Shown here piece after piece: positions 8,183-16,490 of a stretch of DNA of 64,000 nucleotides. The position numbers and the translations under genes are program-made. The first letter of the stretch is position 1; each line of letters starts with the position of its first letter. This stretch comes from an uncultured Arachnia sp. GTDB lineage: Bacteria > Actinomycetota > Actinomycetes > Propionibacteriales > Propionibacteriaceae. Location of the stretch: positions 62,001 to 126,000 of the forward strand of contig CANLSH010000001.1 in the NCBI GenBank assembly GCA_947493705.1, in the 5' to 3' direction. The notes below the pieces were generated by a model that saw nothing but the letters and a program-made list of their open reading frames with translations, had not been told where the DNA came from and made no database searches.

Positions 8183-9382
8183 ATGGGAAGAGACCGGCGT
8201 TCCAGCCATTCACGGGGCCAGACCTCGTGGGGCACAAGGATGTTTCTCACCCAGGCGATGGTGCTCGCGGCAAGCTTTGCCACGGCGGGGTTGGTGGCGA
8301 TCGTCGTCGGCCCTCCACTCTTCCACGACCATTTGTTGCAGATCGGGCGCCAGATTGGCGCTGCGGAGCTACCACATATCGAACGGGCATTCACTGACGC
8401 GGGGGTCGCGTCGCTCGCAGTCGGGTTCCTGGTTGCCCTGGTACTGGCGCTTCTTGCGTCCTGGTACGAGACCAACAGGTTGCGGCGTCCCTTGGAACAA
8501 CTCACGTCTGTTGCGAGTCAGGTGTCGTCCGGTGACTATTCGGCACGGGTACCCCAGGCAGGTTTCAGTTCCGAGCTGGACGGCGTCGGAACGGCCTTCA
8601 ATGACATGGCGCATCGACTTGACGCGACGGAAGAAACACGGCGACGCCTCCTCTCCGACGTCGCCCACGAGGTACGCACACCGATAGCAACCCTGACAGC
8701 CCTGCTGGAAGCCATCGCCGACGACATCACCCCGTGGAACGACGAGACCCAACACCTCCTTCTGCTCCAGGCTGAACGGCTCCAGCGCATTGCCCGCGAT
8801 CTGGACGCCGTGTCACGCGCCGAAGAAGGTCGGCTCAGTCTCGTCCAGGAGCCCGTCGAGATCAGCGAAGTTGTGGAGCTCGCCGCCACCACGGCTCGCA
8901 GCCGCTATCTGGCCAAGGGCGTCGCTCTGGAGCAGCAGTTGGAGGGGGCACCCGCCATGGCCGATACACAACGCATCGCTCAGGTGTTGGGAAACCTGTT
9001 GGACAACGCCTTGCGCCACACTCCTGCCGGTGGCAGCGTCCTCATCGAGGGAAGACAGCACGGAGGCGTCGTCACCGTCACCGTCACCGACACCGGCGAC
9101 GGCCTCACCGATGACCAGCTTGACCACGTCTTCGAACGTTTCTACCGGGCGGATATGGCCCGAGCACGGGATGCGGCAGGCGCGGGTATCGGTCTCACCA
9201 TTTCCCGGGGCCTGGCCATCGCCCACGGTGGCTCCCTCACCGCTACCAGCCCCGGCGAGGGGCGCGGGGCCACCTTCACCCTGACACTCCCCGCCGCGGA
9301 CATCTCTCATGCACACGGCCCGGACGTACTTGTCCGGCGGCCCTCGGACCTGACGGGCCATCAACAAGGAGCTGACAGATGA
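8183..9382 (+). CDS. sensor histidine kinase (BaeS/CopS-like)
   Basis: 399 residues. Two membrane helices (about 22-43 and 75-96) flank a short sensor loop containing FHDHLLQIGRQ; then a HAMP segment, an HisKA box (SDVAHEVRTP, His162), the N box (VLGNLLDNALRHTP), G1 (VTDTGDGL), the F box (FERFYRAD) and G2 (GAGIGLTISRGL). All kinase motifs look intact. No response regulator is adjacent: upstream is lnt, downstream a TlpA-like gene that overlaps it by four bases (ATGA). The copper-related surroundings suggest metal or redox sensing. Start chosen at 8183 because 8102 lies inside the operator repeat. Confidence 0.87.
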   Translation: MGRDRRSSHSRGQTSWGTRMFLTQAMVLAASFATAGLVAIVVGPPLFHDHLLQIGRQIGAAELPHIERAFTDAGVASLAVGFLVALVLALLASWYETNRLRRPLEQLTSVASQVSSGDYSARVPQAGFSSELDGVGTAFNDMAHRLDATEETRRRLLSDVAHEVRTPIATLTALLEAIADDITPWNDETQHLLLLQAERLQRIARDLDAVSRAEEGRLSLVQEPVEISEVVELAATTARSRYLAKGVALEQQLEGAPAMADTQRIAQVLGNLLDNALRHTPAGGSVLIEGRQHGGVVTVTVTDTGDGLTDDQLDHVFERFYRADMARARDAAGAGIGLTISRGLAIAHGGSLTATSPGEGRGATFTLTLPAADISHAHGPDVLVRRPSDLTGHQQGADR

Positions 9383-9945
9383 TCAGATGGCGCACCACAT
9401 TCCTCGTCGTCGTTGTTCTCCTGCTAGCGGCGTGTTCCACACCCGGAGATGCGGCGAGCCCGGAGGACGGCATCGGTTTCGTGACCGGCGACGGATCCGT
9501 AATGGTGGTGCCGGTGGAGGAACGTGTACCGGCCCCCGAATTGGTCGGCACGACGCTGGACAGCAAGCGGTTGTCCACGGCTGACTACTCCGGCCAGATC
9601 ATCGTGCTCAACGTTTGGGGATCCTGGTGCGCACCGTGCCGTGCCGAGGCACCGGAGTTGGTGGAGGCGGCAGAGGAAATGCCTGAGGTGCAGCTCATCG
9701 GCGTCAACACACGGGACCTCGACCCAGCCCCAGCACAGGCGTTCGAGCGCGCCTTCGAGCTCCCCTATCCCAGCTTCTACGACCCCGACGGCGCGCTGCT
9801 CCTCGGCTTCGGGCAGGTGCCGCCCAACGCGATCCCCAGCACCATCGTCCTGGATGAATCCGGGAGGGTCGCCGCCCGAATGCTCGGTGAGATCACCGCC
9901 ACCACGCTGGTCGGCGTGGTTGAGGACGTGCGGGCGGCGCAATGA
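9379..9945 (+). CDS. TlpA/ResA-like thioredoxin lipoprotein
   Basis: 188 residues. A lipoprotein signal ends in LLLAAC (Cys19), so the protein is membrane-anchored outside the cell. The thioredoxin fold has the WCAPC motif (NVWGSWCAPCRAEAPEL) and a cis-proline region (NAIPSTIVLD). It should reduce or exchange extracytoplasmic disulfides, receiving electrons from a CcdA-type protein such as the one at 2372-3259. Its start overlaps the kinase stop (ATGA), so both come from one transcript. Confidence 0.88.
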   Translation: MIRWRTTFLVVVVLLLAACSTPGDAASPEDGIGFVTGDGSVMVVPVEERVPAPELVGTTLDSKRLSTADYSGQIIVLNVWGSWCAPCRAEAPELVEAAEEMPEVQLIGVNTRDLDPAPAQAFERAFELPYPSFYDPDGALLLGFGQVPPNAIPSTIVLDESGRVAARMLGEITATTLVGVVEDVRAAQ

Positions 9946-9985
9946 TGCTGTTGTAATGCGGCGCAATGATGCAATGATGCTGTTG
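9934..9985 (+). repeat. short direct repeats at the 3' end of the TlpA-like gene
   Basis: GCGGCGCAATGATGC occurs at 9934-9948 and 9958-9972; AATGATGCTGTTG occurs at 9941-9953 and 9973-9985. The duplication straddles the stop codon and looks like a local slippage or unequal-exchange product. Confidence 0.6.
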
Positions 9986-10159
9986 AAATAGGGCCTTTGC
10001 TCGCGCCGTGGTGAAGGGGCAGTTCGCCGCCCATGCGTCTTAACCAGATCTTCACGATAAGCCGACTTCAGATGACCCAACCGCACTGTTAGCGTCGAAA
10101 GAACGCAAGCGGGCTGGCCACCCGGCCGGTTCAGTCATCGAATCGAAGGAGCAAGAACC

Positions 10160-10567
10160 ATGACACACGTCACATCAATGCTCGAGACCTACCCCAAGGG
10201 GCTGGGACAGACAGACCAGCAGAAGCTGGCAGACTGCATCGCCGCCTGTTTCGAGTGCGCCCAGACCTGCACTGCCTGCGCGGACGCATGCTTGGCGGAA
10301 GACATGGTTGCGGACCTCACCAAGTGCATCCGCACCAACCTTGACTGCGCCGACATCTGCGAGACCACGGGCAAGGTCCTATCACGGCACACCGGCTACG
10401 ACGCCAACATCACCCGTGCAGTGCTGGAAGCCTGCCGCACTGCCTGCAAGTCCTGTGGCGACGAATGTGGCGAGCATGCGGAGATGCACGAGCACTGCCG
10501 CATCTGTGCTGAAGCCTGCCGGCGCTGTGAGCAGGCATGCGCCGACCTGCTCACCTCCATGGGCTGA
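10160..10567 (+). CDS. four-helix-bundle copper-storage protein (Csp/DUF326 type)
   Basis: 135 residues with 18 cysteines, most in CxxxC or CxxC spacing (DCIAACFECAQTCTACADAC; CRTACKSCGDEC; CRICAEACRRCEQAC). This matches the copper-storage family in which cysteines line the inside of a four-helix bundle and hold many Cu(I) ions. No export signal is seen, so it is probably cytosolic, like Csp3. It stands alone with its own promoter region (9990-10160), convergent with the nuo-like operon. Confidence 0.9.
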   Translation: MTHVTSMLETYPKGLGQTDQQKLADCIAACFECAQTCTACADACLAEDMVADLTKCIRTNLDCADICETTGKVLSRHTGYDANITRAVLEACRTACKSCGDECGEHAEMHEHCRICAEACRRCEQACADLLTSMG

Positions 10568-10587
10568 CACCCAGCCGCGTCGTTCCT

Positions 10588-10616
10588 GGGGTAGCGGTCG
10601 AAGAAACCGCCGCCCC
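10588..10616. terminator. bidirectional hairpin between csp and nuoN
   Basis: GGGG-TA-GCGGT at 10588-10598 pairs with ACCGC-CG-CCCC at 10606-10616 around a short loop. It lies between two convergent genes. There is no T-run, as is usual in actinomycetes. Confidence 0.5.
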
Positions 10617-10646
10617 GGGAAAGATCCACGTTGCGGCCACGCGCTG

Positions 10647-12044
10647 TCACGTGACAGCGAGCCACAGCAGTCCCGCACCGATTCCCACCACCAGAGTCAT
10701 TGCCGCGAGCACCACTGCCAGGCCAGTCGACCACCGCGCGGGGGTCACCACACCGAACGTTGAAGGATGGAGCGACTCGCCGCTGCCGTAGGCGCGTGCG
10801 ATCCAGCGCAGGTAGTAGAACAGGCTGGCCACGGAGTTGATGAACACCACCACAGCCAGCCACGCCAGCCCGCCGTCCCATGCGGCGATCGTGGTAGTCA
10901 GCTTGCCCATGAACACCGCCGTCGGTGGCGTCCCCACGAGCCCCAGCAATGCCACCACGAGTGCTCCGCCCAGCCACGGATGGGCGCGGCCCATGCCCCG
11001 GTATGAGTCGAGCGTGCGGTGTCGGGGGAATGCGGTGGTGATGGCGAACGCAGCAAGGTTGGTGACTGTGTAGCCCACGAGGTACAGCAGCAGTGCGGGC
11101 AGTGCGGACTCCGCGATGCCGGCCACCGCGATGGGGACGAGCATGTATCCCACCTGACTCACCGTGGACCAGCCAAGGAGCCGTCGCGGATCGTCCTGCC
11201 AGTAGGCGGCAAGGTTGCCCAGCGTCATGCTGGCCGTTGCCAGTACGGCAACCAGGAGTGGCCATGCGAGCGTGTCTGGCAACAGCTCAACGATGCGGTA
11301 AATGGCTACCACTGCACCGATCTTCGGCACCGTCGTCACGAAGGCCGCCACGGCCCCTCCGGAACCCTCAGCGGCATCCGCCACCCAGAAGTGGCCGGGC
11401 ACGCCCCCCGCCTTGAACAGCAGTCCCACCAGGAGTCCCACCACTCCGGCAGCGACGGCGCCGCGAGGTGCGACGGCCAGCAGATCGGGCAGTTCCGCAT
11501 GATCGGTGCTGCCCGTGACGCCGTACAGCACGACGATGCTGGCCAACAAGATGATGCCGAACAGAGCTCCCAGGAGATAGGTCTTCATGGCCGCTTCAGC
11601 CCCGAGGCGCGTCATCGTGATCCCGATGAGGCCGTAGAACGGAACGCTTGCGAGCAGGAAACCGACGGCCACCACAAGCAGGTCGTCGGCTCCAGCCAGT
11701 ACCAGCGTGCCGGTGGTGGAGAAGAGCAGGAGTGTGTAGGTCTCGCTCTCCCTCGCGGTTCCGGCTATTTCATCTGAGGCGAGCCCCACCACCACCGCTG
11801 TTCCGAGGCACGCGATGATCCGCACGATCCCGGTGGCGACGTCGACGGTGAACGCGCCAAGCATCGGCGACTCCGTCGGACCCAGCATCCCGATTCCCGC
11901 CGCGACGGCGGATGCAACCAGCGCCACCGCAGCGATGATGCGCGTCACCCACTGGCGTTCACGCGGCTGGAAGGACCCGGTGACGAGCACCGTGAGCCCG
12001 CCCAGGAACAGTAGGATCTCGGGAAGCAACAGCATCGGCTCCAT
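10647..12044 (-). CDS. nuoN: NuoN-like proton-channel subunit (Mrp-type antiporter fold)
   Basis: 465 residues, about 14 membrane helices. The lysine-bearing helix is present (LFKAGGVPGHFWVADAAEG). The fifth-helix glutamate that pairs with it in ordinary NuoN (GIELxSLPL) is replaced: the aligned segment reads VGFLLASVPFYGLIG, so Glu appears to be Leu. Last gene of an operon encoding only the membrane arm of complex I plus one unusual scaffold-like protein. Ten bases separate it from nuoM. Subunit identity is clear; whether it pumps protons in the usual way is open. Confidence 0.85.
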   Translation of the reverse strand: MEPMLLLPEILLFLGGLTVLVTGSFQPRERQWVTRIIAAVALVASAVAAGIGMLGPTESPMLGAFTVDVATGIVRIIACLGTAVVVGLASDEIAGTARESETYTLLLFSTTGTLVLAGADDLLVVAVGFLLASVPFYGLIGITMTRLGAEAAMKTYLLGALFGIILLASIVVLYGVTGSTDHAELPDLLAVAPRGAVAAGVVGLLVGLLFKAGGVPGHFWVADAAEGSGGAVAAFVTTVPKIGAVVAIYRIVELLPDTLAWPLLVAVLATASMTLGNLAAYWQDDPRRLLGWSTVSQVGYMLVPIAVAGIAESALPALLLYLVGYTVTNLAAFAITTAFPRHRTLDSYRGMGRAHPWLGGALVVALLGLVGTPPTAVFMGKLTTTIAAWDGGLAWLAVVVFINSVASLFYYLRWIARAYGSGESLHPSTFGVVTPARWSTGLAVVLAAMTLVVGIGAGLLWLAVT

Positions 12045-12053
12045 AGTGAGCGG

Positions 12054-13550
12054 CTACCTTCCCACGAGTTCGATCACCATGGCAGCGGCCGGCTCGATGA
12101 CCTCCAGCAGGAACCTCGGCAGAATGCCAATGGCCACTGACAGCAGCAGCAGAGGGCCAACCGACAGCAGTTCCGGAGCCCGCAGGTCCGTGAAGTGCAG
12201 CGACTCCTCGCGTGTCTCGCCTGTGAAGATCTTCTGGAAAGCCCGGAGGAACAGTGCCGCGGTGACGAGGATGCCCACCAATGCAACGGCCGTGATGGGG
12301 GCGGCAGCGATGCTGCCGGTGAAGATCTGGAACTCCGCGATGAACCCGGAGAAACCCGGCAGCCCCAGGGACGCGAAGGCGCCGACGGCGAACAGGGCGG
12401 CGAAGCGCGGCGCCGGTGATGCAAGGCCTCCGAACCTGTCCATGTGGTACGTGCCCCGGCGATCGTGCAGCACGCCGGCCAGCAGGAACAGGGCGGCGGT
12501 GATCAGGCCGTGGCTCACCATCTGCGTGACGGCGCCGGTGACGGCGATCGAGCGGGCCTCTGTGGAATCGTCGGCGACGAGTCCGGCTGCCCCCACCGCG
12601 ATGATGATGTAGCCCATGTGGTTGACGGATGTGTAGGCGATCATGCGTTTGAGGTTGGTCTGTGCCAGGGCCACGAGCGCCCCGTAGACCACGGAGATGA
12701 TGCCGACCACGATGATCACCCACGCCCATGCCCGCCACGCGTCGGGCAGCATCGGCATGGCGATACGCAGGAAACCGTAGGTGCCCATCTTCAGCAGGAC
12801 ACCGGCCAGCACAGCCGAACCGCCTGAGGGCGCATCGGTGTGGGCGGGCGGCAGCCATGTGTGGAAGGGCACCGTGGGTGTCTTGACGGCCAGGCCCAGC
12901 AGGATGGCGGCCAGCACGGCCCCGCCCACGAGGGATGATCCTGCCAGTGGCACTTGGGACGTCAGCTCCACCATGTCGAAGGTGTGCGGATCCGAGGCGA
13001 TGTAGAGCCCGATGAAACCGACGAGCAGGGACAGCGAGCCGAGGAATGTGTAGAGGAAGAACTTCATGGCGGAGCGGGCCGCGTCGCCATGTCCCCAGCC
13101 GGCGATGATGAAGTACATGCCCACGATGGAGAGGTCGAAGAAGAGGAAGAACAGGATGAGGTCCGCCGAGACGAACACGCCCATGCTGACGCTCTGCAGG
13201 AACAGGAACAGCGCAGCTTTCAGTCGCGGACGATCCGTCTCCTGCAGCGAGTGGACCGCGCAGGCCAGGAAGATCACGGCGGTCATGGCAAGAAGCGGCA
13301 GGGAGAGGCCGTCGACGCCGATGTGGTAGCTGCTGTTGACCCCGGGTATCCATGGCACCTGCTCCTCGAAGGCCAGAGCCCCCGCCGAAGTGGTCTCGTG
13401 CTCCTGCCAGACGAAAAGCATCAAAATCAACTCGACGGCGGCAACGGCCACCCACACCCACCGGGACACGACGTCGCCCAGCACGGGCAGCGCCACGAGA
13501 AGCAGCGCGGCCACCAACGGTAGGAACACGATCAGACTGAGCACAGTCAC
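12054..13550 (-). CDS. nuoM: NuoM-like proton-channel subunit
   Basis: 498 residues from the GTG at 13550, which overlaps the nuoL stop as GTGA. About 14 helices. The channel lysine helix is present (VKTPTVPFHTWLPPAHTDAP) with a following LLKMGTYGFLRI. The fifth-helix acid is Asp rather than the usual Glu (LFFDLSIVGMYF), a conservative change. The upstream in-frame extension to 13658 lies inside nuoL and has a non-coding look, so it was left out. Part of the nuoA-X-H-J-K-L-M-N operon. Confidence 0.88.
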   Translation of the reverse strand: MTVLSLIVFLPLVAALLLVALPVLGDVVSRWVWVAVAAVELILMLFVWQEHETTSAGALAFEEQVPWIPGVNSSYHIGVDGLSLPLLAMTAVIFLACAVHSLQETDRPRLKAALFLFLQSVSMGVFVSADLILFFLFFDLSIVGMYFIIAGWGHGDAARSAMKFFLYTFLGSLSLLVGFIGLYIASDPHTFDMVELTSQVPLAGSSLVGGAVLAAILLGLAVKTPTVPFHTWLPPAHTDAPSGGSAVLAGVLLKMGTYGFLRIAMPMLPDAWRAWAWVIIVVGIISVVYGALVALAQTNLKRMIAYTSVNHMGYIIIAVGAAGLVADDSTEARSIAVTGAVTQMVSHGLITAALFLLAGVLHDRRGTYHMDRFGGLASPAPRFAALFAVGAFASLGLPGFSGFIAEFQIFTGSIAAAPITAVALVGILVTAALFLRAFQKIFTGETREESLHFTDLRAPELLSVGPLLLLSVAIGILPRFLLEVIEPAAAMVIELVGR

Positions 13551-15625
13551 CTCACCACCACAAGGAGCAGGACACCGACCGCGAGGACCGCGACGGCTTG
13601 AATGTAGTACTGGTGCAGCTGGCCGGTCTGGGGCCTGCGGGCAAGACGCCCGAGCCACCTCGCACCGGCCGCAATTTTCTCGACGGCGCCATCCAACCAG
13701 TGCCCGTCCACGCTCGCGCTGCGGTCGGCCAGGCCGACAACACGCTCCGACATCGCTTCGATGCCGCCGTCGACGGTGTCATCATCGAAGGCGGCGATTC
13801 GTGGCGCAGCCGTCATGGCGGATTCGGCGCCGTGCATCACGGCTCGATCCAGGACATCGTCATCGAAACGTGCGCACCGCTTCGCCAGCGCAAGGGTGGG
13901 TTGCACCACCATAGTTCGAACGGCACTTCCCAGCCCCAGCCACTTGAGCGCCCACCGAGGTTCCGGCACACCCCGCCACCAAATGAGCAGCACCACAGCC
14001 AATGCAATGCCTCCGGAGACAGCCAACTCCAGCAGGGTGGAGCCCGGGGATTGGTCCCCCAGCGAACGTGCAATCGACTCGCCCACGGGTGGAAGAGCCA
14101 GAACACCCAGCACCACGGCACCGACGGCCAGCACGGCCAGCGGAATCTTCTCCGCAAGGCCAACGACTCGCGAACCGGAGTATTCTCCGGTGGTCGAGTA
14201 ATCGCCGCGAGGAACGAAAGAGCCTCCGCTGGTCGAGTAATCGCCGCGAGGAACAAAAGAGCCTCCGCTGGTCAAGTAATCGCCGCGAGGAACAAAAGAG
14301 CCTCCGCTGGTCGAGTAATCGCCGCGAGGAACGAGCCGCGATGTGTCGAGACCTCCGTCTGCCGCACTGGGCTCCGTCGGTAGCGGCCGCCACACCACGA
14401 CGAGGATCTTTCCTGCGTAGGCCGCGGACAGCGCAGCGCCTGCAAGTCCCACGGCGTACAAAGGCCACGACTGCTCCAGCGCCGGCGCGAGCACGGCGTC
14501 CTTGGTTGCCCACAGCGCGAGCGGGGCGATACCGGCCAGCGAGAGAGCGCCGACCGTCGCGGTCCATCCCACAACGGGCCAGCGACGCGCCACACCCTCC
14601 AGCCCCGCGAACTTCTTGGTGCCGAGAGCCGCGAGCCATGCACCGGCCGCCAGGAAGAGGAGCGCCTTGGTGGATGCGTGTGCGACGAGGTGGGTGGCGC
14701 CCCCGGTGATCGCGCCAAGTCCGGCCCCCATCACGACGAAGCCGAGTTGGGCGGCGGTGGAGGCGGCCAGCAACTGTTTCAGGTCGCGTTGCGCAACAGC
14801 GACCGCTCCCATGATCAGCGCCGTGATGGCACCGACCCACGCGGCCGTGGGTCCGGCCCACCCCGTCGAGGCCAGTAGGGGTTGTGTCCGCAGCAGGAGG
14901 TAGCCGCCCATCGCGACCATGGCGGCCGAGTGCAGCAGCGCGCTGACGGGGCTGGGGCCATCCATGGCGCGGGACAGCCAGAAGGAGAACGGCAGTTGGG
15001 CCGCTTTGCCGAGCGCGGCCACCAGGATGCCTGCGGCGATGACATGCCGCCAGCCTGGACTGCTGCCGGACAGGTCCGCCAGGACAAACCCGGCACCACC
15101 CGCCAGGGCCGCTCCGGCAGCTAAGTAGATGCCGAGGTCGGCTGTGCGCGTGGTCACGAAAGCGACGGTCCCCGAGGCAACGCGCTCCTCGTCGCGCCAC
15201 CAGAACCCGATGAGGGCGAACGACATTGCCCCCATGATCTCCCAGGCCATGAGCAGAGTCGGCAGGCTCTGGGCGGTGGCCGTCGCGAGCGCTGCAGCGG
15301 CGAAGATCAGCATGAGCCCGTGGAAGCGGGCCTGGGAAGCGCGAATGTCACCGGCCGCGAAGATGAGCGCCAGCAGGGTGACGGCAGCCACGGTGGGCAC
15401 CATGAGCGCTGAGAGGGCGTCGACGCCCATGGAGAACTCGGCTCCCGCCACGAACGGGACCGACACCTGCGGTCGCGTCACAGCCACCACCACGGCGAGC
15501 AGCACCGTGATGGAGGCCACGGTCAGCGAGACGGGAGTGGCGATGCGATTCTGCCGGGACATGACGAAGACGCCGCCCACCGCAGCGGGAAGCAGCACCA
15601 TGGCCCACAGCGCGAGTTCGGTCAT
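13547..15625 (-). CDS. nuoL: NuoL-like proton-channel subunit with repeat-derived insertion
   Basis: 692 residues from the ATG at 15625. Channel residues are visible: the helix-5 Glu (LMAWEIMGAMSF), the Lys helix (KAAQLPFSFWLSRAMDG) and HASTKALLFL. Length is somewhat above typical bacterial NuoL (about 610-650). Part of the excess is a segment at residues about 425-480 made of a repeated 13-residue unit (VPRGDYSTSGGSF), encoded by a 39-base tandem repeat; see the repeat entry. The insertion lies in a loop between predicted helices, after KILVVVWRPLP and before GLAEKIPLAVLAVG, so the channel could stay intact. Six bases or fewer separate it from nuoK. Confidence 0.85.
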   Translation of the reverse strand: MTELALWAMVLLPAAVGGVFVMSRQNRIATPVSLTVASITVLLAVVVAVTRPQVSVPFVAGAEFSMGVDALSALMVPTVAAVTLLALIFAAGDIRASQARFHGLMLIFAAAALATATAQSLPTLLMAWEIMGAMSFALIGFWWRDEERVASGTVAFVTTRTADLGIYLAAGAALAGGAGFVLADLSGSSPGWRHVIAAGILVAALGKAAQLPFSFWLSRAMDGPSPVSALLHSAAMVAMGGYLLLRTQPLLASTGWAGPTAAWVGAITALIMGAVAVAQRDLKQLLAASTAAQLGFVVMGAGLGAITGGATHLVAHASTKALLFLAAGAWLAALGTKKFAGLEGVARRWPVVGWTATVGALSLAGIAPLALWATKDAVLAPALEQSWPLYAVGLAGAALSAAYAGKILVVVWRPLPTEPSAADGGLDTSRLVPRGDYSTSGGSFVPRGDYLTSGGSFVPRGDYSTSGGSFVPRGDYSTTGEYSGSRVVGLAEKIPLAVLAVGAVVLGVLALPPVGESIARSLGDQSPGSTLLELAVSGGIALAVVLLIWWRGVPEPRWALKWLGLGSAVRTMVVQPTLALAKRCARFDDDVLDRAVMHGAESAMTAAPRIAAFDDDTVDGGIEAMSERVVGLADRSASVDGHWLDGAVEKIAAGARWLGRLARRPQTGQLHQYYIQAVAVLAVGVLLLVVVR
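14182..14353 (-). repeat. dispersed-repeat insertion expanded as 39-base tandem units inside nuoL
   Basis: Units at 14191-14229, 14230-14268, 14269-14307 and a partial one from 14308 to about 14334 differ by only one to three bases. At the ends the minus strand reads GGTCTCGACAC (14353-14343) and TACTCGACCACCGG (14202-14189 area). These ends match the intergenic inverted repeat at 33001 (TTTCGACAC...TACTCAACCACCGG). The most economical reading is a dispersed repeat that inserted in frame and then duplicated. 39 bases is 13 codons, so every copy keeps frame. Confidence 0.8.
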
Positions 15626-15630
15626 GTGTC

Positions 15631-15933
15631 TCAGCCCGCCAGATCCGTGGCCATGTCGGTCATGTCGGAGTTCCGGATGCGGTGGAGCAGCGTCGCGATC
15701 GCGAAACCCATGGCCATTTCCAGCGTCATGACGGCGAGGATCACCATGAGCAGCACCTGTCCCGTCGGGTTGGGGGCGACGAACCACCAGAACCCTGCGG
15801 CAGCCAGGATCAGGGCGTTGATCATGAGCTCCAGGCCCATCATCACCATCACCACCACCTGCTGGGAGATGGCGCCGTAGAGCCCGACGGCGAAGATGGC
15901 GGCCGCCAGGATGAGTGTCAGTTCCAGGGTCAT
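15631..15933 (-). CDS. nuoK: NuoK-like subunit
   Basis: 100 residues, three helices, the standard NuoK length. Both conserved membrane glutamates are kept: VVMMGLELMINAL (helix 2) and MTLEMAMGFAIATLL (helix 3). These form part of the proton path (E-channel) in complex I. The ATG at 15933 overlaps the nuoJ stop (ATGA). Confidence 0.9.
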   Translation of the reverse strand: MTLELTLILAAAIFAVGLYGAISQQVVVMVMMGLELMINALILAAAGFWWFVAPNPTGQVLLMVILAVMTLEMAMGFAIATLLHRIRNSDMTDMATDLAG

Positions 15934-16487
15934 CGGCCGACACCTCCGGGCTGGGGATCGCGCGCTGGGCGCTCGGTCAGGTCGTCGCCGAAGCGGTCGT
16001 AGCGGGTGCGGTGGTGCGCCAGACTGACGCCCGCGACGATGGTGGCCACCATGACCGGGCTGATCACGGCCATGACAAGCATCTTGCTGCCCATCAGCGC
16101 TTCGCCGAGTGCGGCGGTGACGTCGGCGGCGGGCGCGCCACGTCGGCTCGGCCAGTCGATGAGGAGAATCCCGGCGGTGAGCGCCACGAACGTGGTGATG
16201 GCCACGATGAGCGACGCCTTCTTGCTGTGCACCATGCTCATGGGCATCAACGCAGGGTTCATGCCCATGAACATCACCATGTAGACGGCCATGATGGCCA
16301 TCTCCATCACCATCATCAAGATGGTGATCACGCCCACGTAGTTCTGTGCCAGGAACAGCACCTGCACTCCGACGGCGATGAAGGACAGCGCCAGGGCGTA
16401 GGTGGCACGCGCCATGGAGTCCACCCAGAACACGGCGGCGCCACTGAGGATGGCGATCACGCCGAGGATGATGAATGCGACGACCAT
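15930..16487 (-). CDS. nuoJ: NuoJ-like subunit
   Basis: 185 residues, five helices, with the family pattern VFWVDSMARATYALALSFIAVG and the third helix NYVGVITILMMVMEMAIMAV. Unusually methionine-rich in helices 3-4 (MAVYMVMFMGMNPALMPMSM). Three bases separate it from nuoH and it overlaps nuoK. Part of the membrane-arm operon. Confidence 0.88.
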   Translation of the reverse strand: MVVAFIILGVIAILSGAAVFWVDSMARATYALALSFIAVGVQVLFLAQNYVGVITILMMVMEMAIMAVYMVMFMGMNPALMPMSMVHSKKASLIVAITTFVALTAGILLIDWPSRRGAPAADVTAALGEALMGSKMLVMAVISPVMVATIVAGVSLAHHRTRYDRFGDDLTERPARDPQPGGVGR

Positions 16488-16490
16488 GTC

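Noticed and set aside
13551..13658. N-terminal extension of nuoM to 13658
   Set aside because: Overlaps nuoL, Arg/Pro-rich and lacks an RBS; the GTGA overlap start at 13550 fits the operon.
14191..14334. 39-base tandem repeat resembling a CRISPR array
   Set aside because: Units abut with no spacers, keep codon frame and lie inside nuoL; no cas genes.
14191..14334. RGD motif in the NuoL insertion as a cell-adhesion signal
   Set aside because: It arises from the repeat unit and lies in a membrane protein loop; coincidence is the simplest reading.
14002..14709. Arg-rich ORF antisense to nuoL
   Set aside because: Created by the repeat and high GC; overlaps a well-supported gene.
15626..15943. 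N-terminal extension of nuoL to 15943
   Set aside because: Would overlap all of nuoK and reads as low-complexity Arg/Gly/His; ATG at 15625 matches NuoL.
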